A stretch of 64,000 nucleotides of DNA, taken from positions 1 through 64,000 of the forward strand of contig JAFRLW010000011.1 in assembly GCA_017431035.1 (NCBI GenBank). The letters run 5' to 3'. This DNA is from Clostridia bacterium (lineage in GTDB: Bacteria > Bacillota > Clostridia > Oscillospirales > Acutalibacteraceae). Below, piece by piece: positions 18,837 to 27,210 of this stretch. The position numbers and the translations under genes were made by a program. Numbering within the stretch: position 1 is the stretch's first letter; every line of letters starts with the position of its first letter. The notes beneath the pieces were generated by a model. The model saw nothing but the letters and a program-made list of their open reading frames with translations. It made no database searches and was not told where the DNA came from.

Positions 18837-19982
18837 ATGGCAAACAGAATTATTCTAAACACAACTTCATATCACGGCAAGGGTGCAATAAACGAAATAG
18901 TACCCGTTGCAAAAGCAAAAGGCTTTAAGAAAATCTTTGTTTGTACCGACCCCGACCTTTTGAAGTTCGGCGTCAGCGCAAAGGTGACAAATCTTCTTGA
19001 TAAAGAGGGACTTTCCTACACCGTTTACTCAAAGATTAAACCCAACCCCACTATAGAAAACGTAAAAGAGGGCGTTGAGGCTTTCAAGGCGGCAAATGCC
19101 GACTCTATTATCGCCATAGGCGGCGGCTCGGCTATGGATACCGCAAAGGCTATCGGTATCATAATCGCAAACCCCGAGTTTGCAGACGTTCGCTCTCTTG
19201 AGGGCGTGGCGCCCACCAAAAACCACGCCGTTCCGACAATAGCCGTTCCCACAACGGCAGGAACCGCCGCAGAGGTTACGATAAACTACGTTATAACCGA
19301 TGTAGAAAAAGAGCGCAAGTTTGTTTGTGTTGATGAACACGATATACCGGAAGTTGCCGTTATCGACCCGGATATGATGTCTTCTATGCCAAAAGGACTT
19401 ACCGCCGCAACCGGTATGGATGCTTTGACCCACGCTATCGAGGGTTATACCACCAAAGCCGCTTGGGAAATGACCGATATGTTCCATTTAGAAGCAATTA
19501 GACTTATTGCAAAACATCTTCGTGGTGCGGTTGAAAACAAACCCGAAGACAGAGAGGGTATGGCTCTTGCACAGTATGTTGCAGGTATGGGCTTTTCTAA
19601 CGTCGGTCTTGGTATCGCCCACTCTATTGCTCATACACTCGGCGCTCATTATGACACACCCCACGGTGTTGCCTGCGCTATGATGTTGCCTATAGTTATG
19701 GATTATAACAAAGAGTTCACCGGCGAAAAGTATAAGGATATCGCTATCGCTATGGGCGTTAAAGGTGTAGAAAATATGAGCGTGGAAGAATACCGCAAAG
19801 CCGCCGTTGACGCCGTAAGACAACTTTCCGTCGACGTGGGTATCCCCGTTAAAAACGAAAAAGTTCGTGAAGAGGATCTCGACATTCTCGCCCGTGACGC
19901 TTATGAAGACGCCTGCCGTCCCGGCAACCCGAGAGAAACAAGCGTTGAAGAACTGAAAGAACTTTATCGCAAGATAATGTAA
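18837..19982 (+). CDS. fucO: Iron-dependent alcohol dehydrogenase, lactaldehyde reductase type
   Basis: NAD-dependent group III alcohol dehydrogenase, reducing lactaldehyde to 1,2-propanediol in the FucO family. From memory it aligns along its length with E. coli FucO, including NPEFADVRSLEG, AVPTTAGTAAEVTINYVITD and FVCVDEHDIP. Metal ligands are D195, H199, H262 and H276, each one residue before the E. coli positions. GGGS at 96-98 belongs to the NAD-binding site. Length is 381 aa. AGGAGG precedes the ATG. No other fucose or rhamnose genes are nearby, so a general fermentative aldehyde reductase is an alternative. Confidence 0.88.
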   Translation: MANRIILNTTSYHGKGAINEIVPVAKAKGFKKIFVCTDPDLLKFGVSAKVTNLLDKEGLSYTVYSKIKPNPTIENVKEGVEAFKAANADSIIAIGGGSAMDTAKAIGIIIANPEFADVRSLEGVAPTKNHAVPTIAVPTTAGTAAEVTINYVITDVEKERKFVCVDEHDIPEVAVIDPDMMSSMPKGLTAATGMDALTHAIEGYTTKAAWEMTDMFHLEAIRLIAKHLRGAVENKPEDREGMALAQYVAGMGFSNVGLGIAHSIAHTLGAHYDTPHGVACAMMLPIVMDYNKEFTGEKYKDIAIAMGVKGVENMSVEEYRKAAVDAVRQLSVDVGIPVKNEKVREEDLDILARDAYEDACRPGNPRETSVEELKELYRKIM

Positions 19983-19994
19983 TAAAAGCGAAAG

Positions 19995-20030
19995 AAAAGA
20001 GGTAGTCATTTGACTACCTCTTTTTTATTT
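19995..20030. terminator. Strong terminator between convergent genes
   Basis: A 14-bp perfect stem (AAAAGAGGTAGTCA at 19995-20008 with its complement at 20011-20024) has only a TT loop and is followed by TTATTTTTTT. The right arm contains the stop codon (20014-20016) of the leftward peptidase gene, so the hairpin probably serves both strands. Confidence 0.92.
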
Positions 20031-20457
20031 TTTTAAGTTTGCTTCTTATTGCCACAAATAAAAATCTCACAGGATAAAAAAGCCGCATAAAGAAAACATA
20101 GATTTTATACCCCGTGTCCTTTTTTGCGTCGTGATATTTGCCACGTCTGTAAAAGGCTGATAAAACGCCGGCTATATCCTCTTTTTTTACACTCTCTAAA
20201 TAATAGGTGTTGTCGCCCCTTGTCAGATAGAGGTCGTCCGTCACGGAAATAACCCTATGCAAAACAAGATTTGCGGTATCTTTTCGCCTGTAAAGAATAA
20301 CGTCGTTTTTCTTTACAGAGTCGGCTTTCTTTACAACAACAATATCTTTTTTATCTCTTAACATCGGGTACATACTGACTCCGCTTGTTATGGTGGAATA
20401 CTCGCCCTCGTTTTTTATTTTAAGGCAAACATTATCAAAAAGATTATCATTTTTCAT
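20014..20457 (-). CDS. S26/S24-like signal-peptidase-fold protein
   Basis: A small serine protease of the signal peptidase I superfamily, Ser-His (SipW/archaeal) variety rather than Ser-Lys. From the ATG at 20457, S28 lies in TSGVSMYPML and H67 in LVLHRVISV, with GDNTYY as the third conserved box. One hydrophobic segment lies at the C-terminus (about 117-137), followed by a lysine-rich tail; there is no N-terminal TM. A GTG at 20472 is an alternative start. It overlaps the PqqD-like gene by about 11 bases and is translated after it, so the two proteins likely act together. Confidence 0.8.
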   Translation of the reverse strand: MKNDNLFDNVCLKIKNEGEYSTITSGVSMYPMLRDKKDIVVVKKADSVKKNDVILYRRKDTANLVLHRVISVTDDLYLTRGDNTYYLESVKKEDIAGVLSAFYRRGKYHDAKKDTGYKIYVFFMRLFYPVRFLFVAIRSKLKKIKKR

Positions 20458-20719
20458 ATAATAAGTCCGCACTTTTTAGTTTTTCCAAAAAGGTGTCAAG
20501 CGCTTTTTCCAAATGGTCCTCGCTTACACCCTCAAAGTTTTGTTGTAAAGCAGTTTTTATCTCCTCTTTTGTAACGTCACGCTTTAGCATTTCAAAAATA
20601 AAGGCGCCCGTTTCGTTTAGCTTTATATACGCCTTTAACTGCTCGCCGGCTTTTCCTACCGGCACGGCAACCGTTGTGCCCGATACGTTATTAAGAACAA
20701 AATTATATTTAAGTTTCAT
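20447..20719 (-). CDS. PqqD-like (RiPP recognition element) protein
   Basis: About 90 aa with the PqqD winged-helix pattern: a hydrophobic strand pair, LNETGAFIFEMLKRD, the helix VTKEEIKTAL, then LEKALDTFLEKLKSADLL. PqqD domains bind leader peptides of ribosomally made, modified peptides and present them to enzymes. The ATG at 20719 is chosen because AAAGAGG lies 8 bases upstream; a longer reading adds an unlikely leader. Directly downstream is a signal-peptidase-like gene. No precursor peptide, radical-SAM enzyme or transporter is adjacent, so the substrate is unknown. Confidence 0.82.
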   Translation of the reverse strand: MKLKYNFVLNNVSGTTVAVPVGKAGEQLKAYIKLNETGAFIFEMLKRDVTKEEIKTALQQNFEGVSEDHLEKALDTFLEKLKSADLLYEK

Positions 20720-20744
20720 ACGTTTTACCTCTTTTTCTATATAA

Positions 20745-20773
20745 AGTTTAGCATATAATGCCCAAAATATCAA
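20745..20773 (-). promoter_or_regulatory. Promoter for the PqqD/S26 pair
   Basis: Read on the minus strand: TTGATA (20768-20773), a 17-base spacer ending in TGC, then TAAACT (20745-20750), about 25 bases before the start codon. Confidence 0.5.
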
Positions 20774-20805
20774 GCAACACATAATTTCAAATATCGGCAT
20801 ATTTT

Positions 20806-20849
20806 ACCGACAAGGCTTTACATATTTCACCTACCCTTTGCTATATACT
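20806..20849 (+). promoter_or_regulatory. Candidate Spo0A-type spoIIG promoter
   Basis: TTTACA (20817-20822) and TATACT (20844-20849) are 21 bases apart. Wide spacing is a known peculiarity of the B. subtilis spoIIG promoter, where Spo0A~P compensates. ACCGACA (20806-20812), whose complement TGTCGGT resembles the Spo0A box TGTCGAA, lies just upstream of the -35. This is inference from pattern and context. Confidence 0.5.
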
Positions 20850-20868
20850 TTTTTTAGGGGGAGATATT

Positions 20869-21675
20869 ATGGTGATATACGTTGATATGTTGATACTCAT
20901 AAACTTTGTGGCGGACTATTTTTTGCTTAAATCCACCGCCGCCATACTCAAAGTTTTTGTGCCGTTTTGGCGGATGAGTTTGTCTGCGCTTTTAGCGTCA
21001 GCCGTTTCGCTATACATATTTTTGCCCGAAATAAACCTTTTGTTGTCCCTTTTTATCCGTATCTTTTTTTGTTTTATTATCGTGCTTTGCGCTTTCGGAT
21101 ATAGAAGTAAAAAACAGTTTCTTAAAGCCGCCCTTTGTTTTAGCGGGCTGACTTTGGCTTTTGCCGGTGTGCTTTATGCCGCTTTTGAAATATTTTCCCC
21201 TCGTGGTATGCATTATAATAACACCGTCGCTTATTTTGATATTTCTCCGCTTGTTTTTATACTTTCCGCCGCCGCTTTTTATATTTTTGTCAATATAATA
21301 GACTTTTTCTTTTCCAAAAAGAACAGTACAAAAAAATGCGAAATAACCCTTTTTGCATCAGCGAACAGAAAAAATATGTCGGCTCTGCTTGATTCGGGAA
21401 ACTCGCTTTCAGACCCGCTAAGCGACAGCGCCGTTATAATAGTAAACAAAAGCGACGTGGAGGTTTTGTTTGATAAGGCAGAGGAAAAACGGCGGTTTTG
21501 TGTTCTGCCTTGCAGCAGCGTAACGGGGGAGTCGATGCTCGAAGGTTATAGGCTTGATAAAGCAGAGGTGACCGTATCGGGTAAAAAAACAGTACTTACT
21601 AAACCGATTGCCGCCTTTTCAAAATCACCGATAGAGGAAAACACCGCCATATTAAACCCCGACTTTGTGGAATAA
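20869..21675 (+). CDS. spoIIGA: Sigma-E processing peptidase SpoIIGA
   Basis: Membrane aspartic protease that cleaves pro-sigma-E in the mother cell at sporulation. The N-terminal half has about five TM helices beginning [17 protein letters not shown]. The C-terminal half carries the catalytic D175 in [12 protein letters not shown]. Length is 268 aa, slightly shorter than the B. subtilis protein. GGGGGAG precedes the ATG. It lies 11 bases before sigE, the classic spoIIG operon. Confidence 0.93.
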   Translation: MVIYVDMLILINFVADYFLLKSTAAILKVFVPFWRMSLSALLASAVSLYIFLPEINLLLSLFIRIFFCFIIVLCAFGYRSKKQFLKAALCFSGLTLAFAGVLYAAFEIFSPRGMHYNNTVAYFDISPLVFILSAAAFYIFVNIIDFFFSKKNSTKKCEITLFASANRKNMSALLDSGNSLSDPLSDSAVIIVNKSDVEVLFDKAEEKRRFCVLPCSSVTGESMLEGYRLDKAEVTVSGKKTVLTKPIAAFSKSPIEENTAILNPDFVE

Positions 21676-21686
21676 AGGAGAATAAA

Positions 21687-22397
21687 ATGAGGCTAAAAGA
21701 TTTTATTTATAAACTGTTACTTAAACTGAAAATATCACCGCCCTGCTTTTATATAAACGGTCCCGAAACCCTGCCTGAACCCTTGTCGGCGGAACGTGAA
21801 AGGGAACTTGTAGAAGAGGGAAGCGAAAAAGCCAAAGAAGAACTGATAGTACATAATTTAAGACTTGTGGTTTTTATAGCGAGAAAGTTTGACGGGTCTG
21901 CCGGCAACCTTGAAGACCTTATATCTATCGGAACAATAGGGCTTATAAAGGCGGTCAACACCTTTTGCGCCGAAAAAAACATCAAACTTGCCACCTATGC
22001 TTCCCGCTGCATTGAAAACGAAATACTGATGTACCTTAGAAAAACATCTTCGAGAAAAAACGAGATTTCAATAGACGAGCCTATCAATGTCGATTATGAC
22101 GGAAACGAACTGCTTATTTCCGATATTTTAGGTAGCGACAGCGACGAAATATCGCTTCATATCGAGCAGGAAGACGAGCGAAGCCTGCTTCGCCTTATTG
22201 TCGGCGAACTGCCCGAAAGGGAGAGGGTTATTATGGAAATGCGGTTTGGTCTCGGCGGACGGGAGGAATACACTCAAAAACAGGTCGCCGATATTCTCGG
22301 TATTTCCCAGTCATACATTTCCCGCCTTGAAAAAAGAATTATAAAGAAAATAAAAATAAAGATAGAAAAAGGCATGATAGACAATGCTACAGCATAA
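21687..22397 (+). CDS. sigE: Sporulation sigma factor sigma-E (pro-form)
   Basis: Sigma-70 family factor for early mother-cell transcription. It starts with a hydrophobic/basic pro-sequence (about 1-22) before [13 protein letters not shown], the counterpart of the site cut by SpoIIGA. Region 2 includes [13 protein letters not shown] and [17 protein letters not shown]. Region 4 includes MRFGLGG and the helix-turn-helix [22 protein letters not shown]. Length is 236 aa. sigG, which often follows in Firmicutes, is not present here. Confidence 0.95.
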   Translation: MRLKDFIYKLLLKLKISPPCFYINGPETLPEPLSAERERELVEEGSEKAKEELIVHNLRLVVFIARKFDGSAGNLEDLISIGTIGLIKAVNTFCAEKNIKLATYASRCIENEILMYLRKTSSRKNEISIDEPINVDYDGNELLISDILGSDSDEISLHIEQEDERSLLRLIVGELPERERVIMEMRFGLGGREEYTQKQVADILGISQSYISRLEKRIIKKIKIKIEKGMIDNATA

Positions 22398-22408
22398 AGC
22401 ATAGACTA

Positions 22409-22437
22409 TTGACAAAACAATAATGCAAGCATATAAT
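22409..22437 (+). promoter_or_regulatory. Consensus promoter for the FMN riboswitch
   Basis: TTGACA (22409-22414), 17 bases, TATAAT (22432-22437): both hexamers are perfect, and the riboswitch begins about 10 bases downstream. Confidence 0.9.
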
Positions 22438-22446
22438 ATAAATGTA

Positions 22447-22628
22447 ATCTTCAGGGCGAGGTGCAATTCCTCACCGGTGGTATAGCCCACGAGCCTTAAA
22501 AAAGGTTGATTTGGTGTGGGATGATTATTGATAATGAAAAACGATTTTACCTCTTTTCAGGTGTTTTCTACTTATCAAAAGTCAGCCCGATTCCAAAGCC
22601 GACGGTAAAGTCCGGATGGAAGAAGAGT
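22447..22628 (+). ncRNA. FMN riboswitch (RFN element) with enlarged stem
   Basis: Conserved RFN blocks are ATCTTCAGGGCGAGGTG, CCTCACCGGTGG, AGCCCACGAGCC, GATTTGGTG, ATTCCAAAGCCGACGGTA and AGTCCGGATG. The closing stem pairs ATCTTC with GAAGAG. One variable arm (about 22516-22588) is unusually long, with TTGATAA (22528-22534) complementary to TTATCAA (22572-22578). FMN binding should favour the downstream terminator and turn off the riboflavin transporter ribU. Confidence 0.95.
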
Positions 22629-22642
22629 GCATTTTGTACTTT

Positions 22643-22675
22643 ACGCCCCCATGATGGGGGCGTTCTTCTTTTTCA
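22643..22675 (+). terminator. FMN-riboswitch expression-platform terminator
   Basis: ACGCCCCC (22643-22650) pairs perfectly with GGGGGCGT (22656-22663) around ATGAT, followed by TCTTCTTTTT. It lies between the aptamer and ribU, the expected OFF hairpin. Confidence 0.9.
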
Positions 22676-22701
22676 CCTGAAAGAAAAAAGGAGAGAATAA
22701 A

Positions 22702-23373
22702 ATGGAAACAAAAATCAATCTGAAAAAAATATCGGTGGCTGCCGTGCTTTCCGCCCTCGCTTATGCGAGTGTTTTTGTGCTTCGTTTTAAGGTACAATTT
22801 CTTACCCTTGATTTTAAGGATGCAATTATAGCCATCACCTCTTTGCTTTTAGGACCTTTGTACGGTGTCTGCTCTGCCGCGGTGGTTGCGTTGCTTGAGT
22901 TCTTGTCTGTTAGTGATACAGGACTTTATGGGCTTATAATGAACTTTTTATCAAGCGGTACATTTGCTTTAACCTGCGGTATAATTTATAAGTATAAGCG
23001 CACATTTAAGGGCGCGGTTTTATCGGTTGTTATGTCGGTGATATCCGTTACGGCGGTAATGCTTTTAGCAAACCTGTTTATAACCCCTCTCTTTATGGGC
23101 GCACCGAGAGAGGTTGTAATAGCCATGCTTCCAAAGCTTCTTTTGCCTTTTAATCTTATAAAAGCTTCAATGAACGCGGCTATAACACTTGTTATCTATA
23201 AGCCCCTTTCAAGTGGCCTTAAAAGAGCAAACCTTCTCCCGCGCGATAACAAAAAATACCGTTTTGACTTGCGCTCGGCAATTATAACCGTTTGCGCGGT
23301 AATAGTCATAGTAATCGCCGTACTGGTTTTAGTCCTTTATCTCGGCGGCAACCTTGAAATATTTCGTTCTTAA
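22702..23373 (+). CDS. ribU: Riboflavin ECF transporter S component RibU
   Basis: Membrane substrate-binding subunit that takes up riboflavin with a shared energizing module (EcfA/A'/T), not in this window. About six TM helices; the RibU family pattern includes FLTLDFKDAIIAITSLLLGP, GLYGLIMNFLSSGTFALTCG and KASMNAAITLVIYKPL. Length is 223 aa. An FMN riboswitch directly upstream confirms the substrate class. The gene carries about six CGCG sites in 0.67 kb, while most neighbours have none, which may indicate a different origin. Confidence 0.93.
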   Translation: METKINLKKISVAAVLSALAYASVFVLRFKVQFLTLDFKDAIIAITSLLLGPLYGVCSAAVVALLEFLSVSDTGLYGLIMNFLSSGTFALTCGIIYKYKRTFKGAVLSVVMSVISVTAVMLLANLFITPLFMGAPREVVIAMLPKLLLPFNLIKASMNAAITLVIYKPLSSGLKRANLLPRDNKKYRFDLRSAIITVCAVIVIVIAVLVLVLYLGGNLEIFRS

Positions 23374-23376
23374 TTA

Positions 23377-23405
23377 TTGACAATTACACGAAAGAGATAT
23401 ATAAT
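23377..23405 (+). promoter_or_regulatory. Consensus promoter for the SAM riboswitch
   Basis: TTGACA (23377-23382), 17 bases, TATAAT (23400-23405). It starts immediately after the ribU stop codon. Confidence 0.9.
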
Positions 23406-23422
23406 ATGAAAAACCGAATACC

Positions 23423-23524
23423 GATCCTTATCAAGAGCGGCTGAGGGAACAGGCCCTGTGAAGCCCGGCAACCTGATTTTTTTCAAGGTGCCAAATCCTG
23501 CGGATTAACCGAAAGATGAGGCTT
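23423..23524 (+). ncRNA. SAM-I riboswitch (S-box)
   Basis: S-box core elements are present: AAGAGCGGCTGAGGGA, GGCCCTGTGAAGCCCGGCAA, AAGGTGCCAAATCCTGC and GAAAGATGAGG. P1 forms from CCTTATC (23426-23432) and GATGAGG (23515-23521). SAM binding should repress metK, metY and metA downstream, giving end-product control. Confidence 0.97.
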
Positions 23525-23530
23525 TTATTT

Positions 23531-23558
23531 ACCGCCTTGTTTTTGAGGCGGTATTTTG
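23531..23558 (+). terminator. S-box terminator
   Basis: ACCGCCT (23531-23537) pairs with AGGCGGT (23546-23552), followed by ATTTTGATT, between aptamer and metK. The T-run is modest. Confidence 0.8.
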
Positions 23559-23580
23559 ATTATAATAAGGGGAAAACGTA

Positions 23581-24765
23581 ATGATAAAAACACTTTTCAC
23601 TTCGGAGTCGGTGACTGAGGGTCATCCCGATAAAATATGCGATAAGGTATCAGACGCCATACTTGACGCCTATCTTAAAAAAGACCCGTTTGCACGTGTC
23701 GCTTGTGAGACTTTTTGCACTACGGACAGCCTTACCGTTATGGGCGAAATCAGCTCAACCGCTATAGTTGATATTGAAGAAATAGCCCGAAAAACCGTTT
23801 GCGAAATAGGGTACGATAGCGATAAACTCGGCTTTAACGGCAACACCTGCAAGGTGGATATAAAGATAAAATGCCAGTCGCCCGATATCGCTATGGGCGT
23901 TGATAATTCCGCTGAATACAAGGCGGATGACGCAGATAAATATGATAAAGTCGGCGCAGGCGACCAGGGTATGATGTTCGGATATGCTTGTCGTGACACA
24001 AAGGAACTTATGCCTTTGCCGATATCCCTTGCGCATAAACTATCTAAAAAACTGGCCGCTGTCAGAAAATCGGGAGAACTTGCCTATATAAGACCCGACG
24101 GCAAAACGCAGGTCACCGTTGAATACTTTGACGGTGAGCCGGCTCGTATTGAGGCGGTGGTTGTTTCGGCGCAACACGACGAGGAAATTACACAAGAGCA
24201 ACTGAAAAAAGATATAATAGAGCAGGTTATCGACAAGGTAATGCCCGATAATCTTATGGATAAAGACACAAAAATCTTTATAAACCCGACCGGTCGTTTT
24301 TCCATAGGCGGTCCGGCAGGAGATACGGGACTTAACGGCAGAAAAATTATAGTTTATACATACGGCGGTATGGCAAGACACGGCGGCGGAGCCTTTTCGG
24401 GAAAAGATCCTACAAAGGTCGACCGCAGCGCCGCATACGCCGCAAGATACGTTGCAAAGAATATTGTTGCCGCAGGCGTTGCCGATAAATGCGAGGTGCA
24501 ACTCGCCTATTCAATAGGCGTTGCAAAACCTGTCAGCATAGCGGTCAATACTTTCGGCACAGGCAAAGCGGATGACGAAAAAATAGCGGCGGCGGTAAAT
24601 CGGGTCTTTGACCTACGCCCTGCGGCGATTATAGATAAACTCGAACTTCGCCGTCCGATATTCCAAAAAACCACAAATTACGGTCATTTCGGCAGGGAAG
24701 ACAGCGACTTCGTTTTCGAAAAAACCGATAAAAAAGAAGAAATAAAAAATGAATTAGGAGTGTAA
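23581..24765 (+). CDS. metK: S-adenosylmethionine synthetase
   Basis: Makes SAM from methionine and ATP. Signatures are [15 protein letters not shown] at the start, [12 protein letters not shown], and [18 protein letters not shown]. Length is 394 aa, normal. AAGGGG (23567-23572) precedes the ATG. First gene of an S-box operon and co-transcribed with metY five bases downstream, so its product SAM represses its own operon. Confidence 0.98.
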   Translation: MIKTLFTSESVTEGHPDKICDKVSDAILDAYLKKDPFARVACETFCTTDSLTVMGEISSTAIVDIEEIARKTVCEIGYDSDKLGFNGNTCKVDIKIKCQSPDIAMGVDNSAEYKADDADKYDKVGAGDQGMMFGYACRDTKELMPLPISLAHKLSKKLAAVRKSGELAYIRPDGKTQVTVEYFDGEPARIEAVVVSAQHDEEITQEQLKKDIIEQVIDKVMPDNLMDKDTKIFINPTGRFSIGGPAGDTGLNGRKIIVYTYGGMARHGGGAFSGKDPTKVDRSAAYAARYVAKNIVAAGVADKCEVQLAYSIGVAKPVSIAVNTFGTGKADDEKIAAAVNRVFDLRPAAIIDKLELRRPIFQKTTNYGHFGREDSDFVFEKTDKKEEIKNELGV

Positions 24766-24769
24766 AAAA

Positions 24770-26053
24770 ATGAGTAAACTCAGAATTGAAACAAAATGTG
24801 TTCAGGGCGGATATACCCCCAAAAACGGCGAGCCCCGTCAGGTTCCGATAATACAAAGCACAACCTTTAAGTATGACACAAGCGAGGATATGGGAAAACT
24901 GTTTGACCTTGAGGCGTCAGGCTATTTCTACACCCGTCTTCAAAACCCGACTAACGATTACGTAGCGGCAAAGATATGTGATATGGAGGGCGGCACCGCC
25001 GCAATGCTCACATCTTCCGGTCAGGCGGCAAGTTTTTATTCGGTGTTTAACCTTGCTTCCTGCGGCGACCACGTGGTTTGTTCTTCCACTATCTATGGCG
25101 GAACATATAACCTTTTTGCCGTAACTATGAAAAGAATGGGCATTGAGTTCACTTTTGTTTCACCCGACTGCTCGGATGAGGAACTAAACGCCGCTTTCCG
25201 CCCGAATACCAAGGCGGTTTTCGGCGAGACCATAGCCAATCCGGCGCTTGTTGTTTTAGATATTGAGCGTTTTGCAAAGGCTGCTCACAGTCACGGCGTA
25301 CCGCTTATAGTTGATAACACCTTTGCCACACCCGTAAACTGTCGTCCTATCGAGTGGGGTGCGGATATCGTTGTTCACTCCACCACCAAATATATGGACG
25401 GTCACGGATCCGGCGTCGGCGGTTGCATAGTAGACTCCGGCAAGTTCGACTGGACCAAATATCCCGAAAAGTTTCCGGGACTTTGCACTCCGGACGAGAG
25501 TTATCACGGTGTAACTTATACCGAGCGTTTCGGACTTGCAGGCGCATATATCACCAAAGCCACCGCTCAACTTATGCGTGACTTTGGCTCTATACAGTCG
25601 CCTCAAAACGCATTTCTTTTGAATCTCGGACTTGAGAGTCTTCACGTTAGAATGGCAAGACATTGTGAAAACGCCGAGGCGGTTGCCGAGTTCCTCAGTA
25701 ATGATGAGCGTGTTTCGTGGGTTAAATACCCCTCACTTAAAGGTGACAAATGCTATGAAAAAGCCCAAAAATATTTGCCTAACGGCTCTTGCGGCGTAGT
25801 ATCTTTCGGCGTTAAGGGTGGCAGAAAAGCAGCGGAGAAGTTTATGAAGGCGCTTAAAATCTGCGCTATCGAAACCCACGTTGCCGATGCACGCAGTTGT
25901 TGTTTGCATCCGGCTTCCGCTACACACCGCCAGATGAATGATGATGAACTCGCCGCTGCCGGTATTTCCCCCGAACTTATAAGGTTTTCTTGCGGTATTG
26001 AAAATAAAGAAGACTTGATAGACGATATCAAAAACGCATTAAACAGCATATAA
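24770..26053 (+). CDS. metY: O-acetylhomoserine sulfhydrylase
   Basis: PLP enzyme of the Cys/Met metabolism family making homocysteine from O-acetylhomoserine and sulfide. The PLP lysine is K207 in HSTTKYMDGHG; the YFYTRLQNPTNDYVAAKI and SCCLHPASATHRQMND segments are typical of MetY. Length is 427 aa, the long MetY form rather than the roughly 390-aa MetB/MetC. Its partner MetA follows 15 bases downstream and is predicted to supply O-acetylhomoserine. Confidence 0.94.
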   Translation: MSKLRIETKCVQGGYTPKNGEPRQVPIIQSTTFKYDTSEDMGKLFDLEASGYFYTRLQNPTNDYVAAKICDMEGGTAAMLTSSGQAASFYSVFNLASCGDHVVCSSTIYGGTYNLFAVTMKRMGIEFTFVSPDCSDEELNAAFRPNTKAVFGETIANPALVVLDIERFAKAAHSHGVPLIVDNTFATPVNCRPIEWGADIVVHSTTKYMDGHGSGVGGCIVDSGKFDWTKYPEKFPGLCTPDESYHGVTYTERFGLAGAYITKATAQLMRDFGSIQSPQNAFLLNLGLESLHVRMARHCENAEAVAEFLSNDERVSWVKYPSLKGDKCYEKAQKYLPNGSCGVVSFGVKGGRKAAEKFMKALKICAIETHVADARSCCLHPASATHRQMNDDELAAAGISPELIRFSCGIENKEDLIDDIKNALNSI

Positions 26054-26068
26054 AAAGGGAGTGATATA

Positions 26069-26986
26069 ATGCCGATCAGGATACCAAACGATCTCCCTGC
26101 GGTTAAAACACTTGAAAAAGAAAATATATTCGTTATGACCGAACGCCGTGCCATAACGCAGGATATCAGACCCCTTAAGATTTTACTCCTTAACCTTATG
26201 CCCAAAAAGATAGAAACCGAGACCCAGATTTCCCGTCTGCTCGGCAACTCACCTTTGCAGGTTGAATTACAACTAATCCACACAAAAAGCCATTTTTCAC
26301 GCAACACACCGGCGGAACATCTGCTTTCTTTCTACAAGACCTTTGACGATGTGAAAAATGAGAACTTCGACGGGCTTATAATCACCGGCGCGCCGGTTGA
26401 AAATATGCCCTTTGAAGAGGTGGAGTACTGGGATGAACTTTGTGAGATAATGGAGTGGAGTAAAACTCACGTCCACAGCACTTTTCATATTTGCTGGGGC
26501 GCTCAGGCGGGACTATATTATCACTACGGTATAAAAAAAGTTGCCCTGCCACGCAAAATATCGGGCGTTTTCGAGCATACTGTAAATCACAAAAAATCTA
26601 TGCTTCTTCGTGGGTTTGACGATAAGTTTTTCGTTCCGCAGTCACGCTTCACCACCGTTTTGACCGAAGATATCAAGGCGAACAAAGAACTCAAAATCCT
26701 CGCCTCTTCAAAAGAAACGGGAGTATATATCGTTTCTGCCAACAAAAACCGTCAGTTCTTTATAACGGGACATAGCGAGTACGACGCCGATACCCTCAAA
26801 AACGAGTATGAGCACGACACCGCAGTCGGACTGCCTGTCGATATTCCCAAGAACTATTTTCCGGATGACGACCCCACAAAACCTCCGATTGTTCGTTGGC
26901 GTTCACACGCAAACCTGCTTTATACAAACTGGCTTAACTACTTTGTTTACCAGTCCACGCCCTATGACATCACGGAGATCAAATAA
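26069..26986 (+). CDS. metA: Homoserine O-acetyltransferase (MetA family)
   Basis: Activates homoserine for methionine synthesis. Catalytic C142 is in [10 protein letters not shown]; conserved FVPQSRFT and GHSEYD lie toward the C-terminus. E111, in APVENMPF, occupies the position known to select acetyl-CoA in B. cereus MetA, while E. coli has Gly and uses succinyl-CoA. Acetyl specificity also fits the adjacent MetY. Length is 305 aa. The gene ends at a strong terminator. Confidence 0.95.
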   Translation: MPIRIPNDLPAVKTLEKENIFVMTERRAITQDIRPLKILLLNLMPKKIETETQISRLLGNSPLQVELQLIHTKSHFSRNTPAEHLLSFYKTFDDVKNENFDGLIITGAPVENMPFEEVEYWDELCEIMEWSKTHVHSTFHICWGAQAGLYYHYGIKKVALPRKISGVFEHTVNHKKSMLLRGFDDKFFVPQSRFTTVLTEDIKANKELKILASSKETGVYIVSANKNRQFFITGHSEYDADTLKNEYEHDTAVGLPVDIPKNYFPDDDPTKPPIVRWRSHANLLYTNWLNYFVYQSTPYDITEIK

Positions 26987-27022
26987 AAAAACGCCGACTG
27001 TAATTTTCAGTCGGCGTTTTTC
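26986..27022 (+). terminator. Terminator of the met operon
   Basis: ACGCCGACTG (26991-27000) and CAGTCGGCGT (27008-27017) form a perfect 10-bp stem, extended by A/T pairs, followed by TTTTCTT. Confidence 0.93.
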
Positions 27023-27051
27023 TTGACAATGTGCGTCTTAATTAGTATAAT
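27023..27051 (+). promoter_or_regulatory. Consensus promoter for tRNA-Leu
   Basis: TTGACA (27023-27028), 17 bases, TATAAT (27046-27051); the tRNA begins 20 bases later. Confidence 0.92.
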
Positions 27052-27071
27052 ATTTCTTGCAAATATAATAT

Positions 27072-27158
27072 GCGGATGTGGCGGAACTGGCAGACGCGCT
27101 AGATTCAGGTTCTAGTGATAGCAATATCGTGTGGGTTCAAATCCCTTCATCCGCACCA
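27072..27158 (+). tRNA. tRNA-Leu (anticodon CAG), CCA encoded
   Basis: Acceptor stem GCGGATG/CATCCGC is 7 bp, with ACCA after it. The anticodon stem CTAGA/TCTAG holds the loop TTCAGGT, giving anticodon CAG (27106-27108). A long variable arm GATA-GCAA-TATC marks a class II tRNA. The T-loop is TTCAAAT. The T-stem GTGGG/CCCTT has a U-U mismatch and a G-U pair, weaker than usual. The 3' end is copied downstream (see the repeats). Confidence 0.97.
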
Positions 27159-27201
27159 AAAACACAAGGGCGGTGCTAAAAGTATCGCCCTTGTGTTTTT
27201 A
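27159..27201 (+). terminator. Terminator directly after tRNA-Leu
   Basis: AAAACACAAGGGCG (27159-27172) pairs with CGCCCTTGTGTTTT (27186-27199), a 14-bp stem starting at the base after CCA, followed by a short T-tract. Confidence 0.9.
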
Positions 27202-27210
27202 TAGTAATAC

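Noticed and set aside
22506..22700. 64-codon rightward frame starting inside the FMN leader
   Set aside because: It covers the riboswitch core and its terminator; the conserved RNA blocks explain the sequence.
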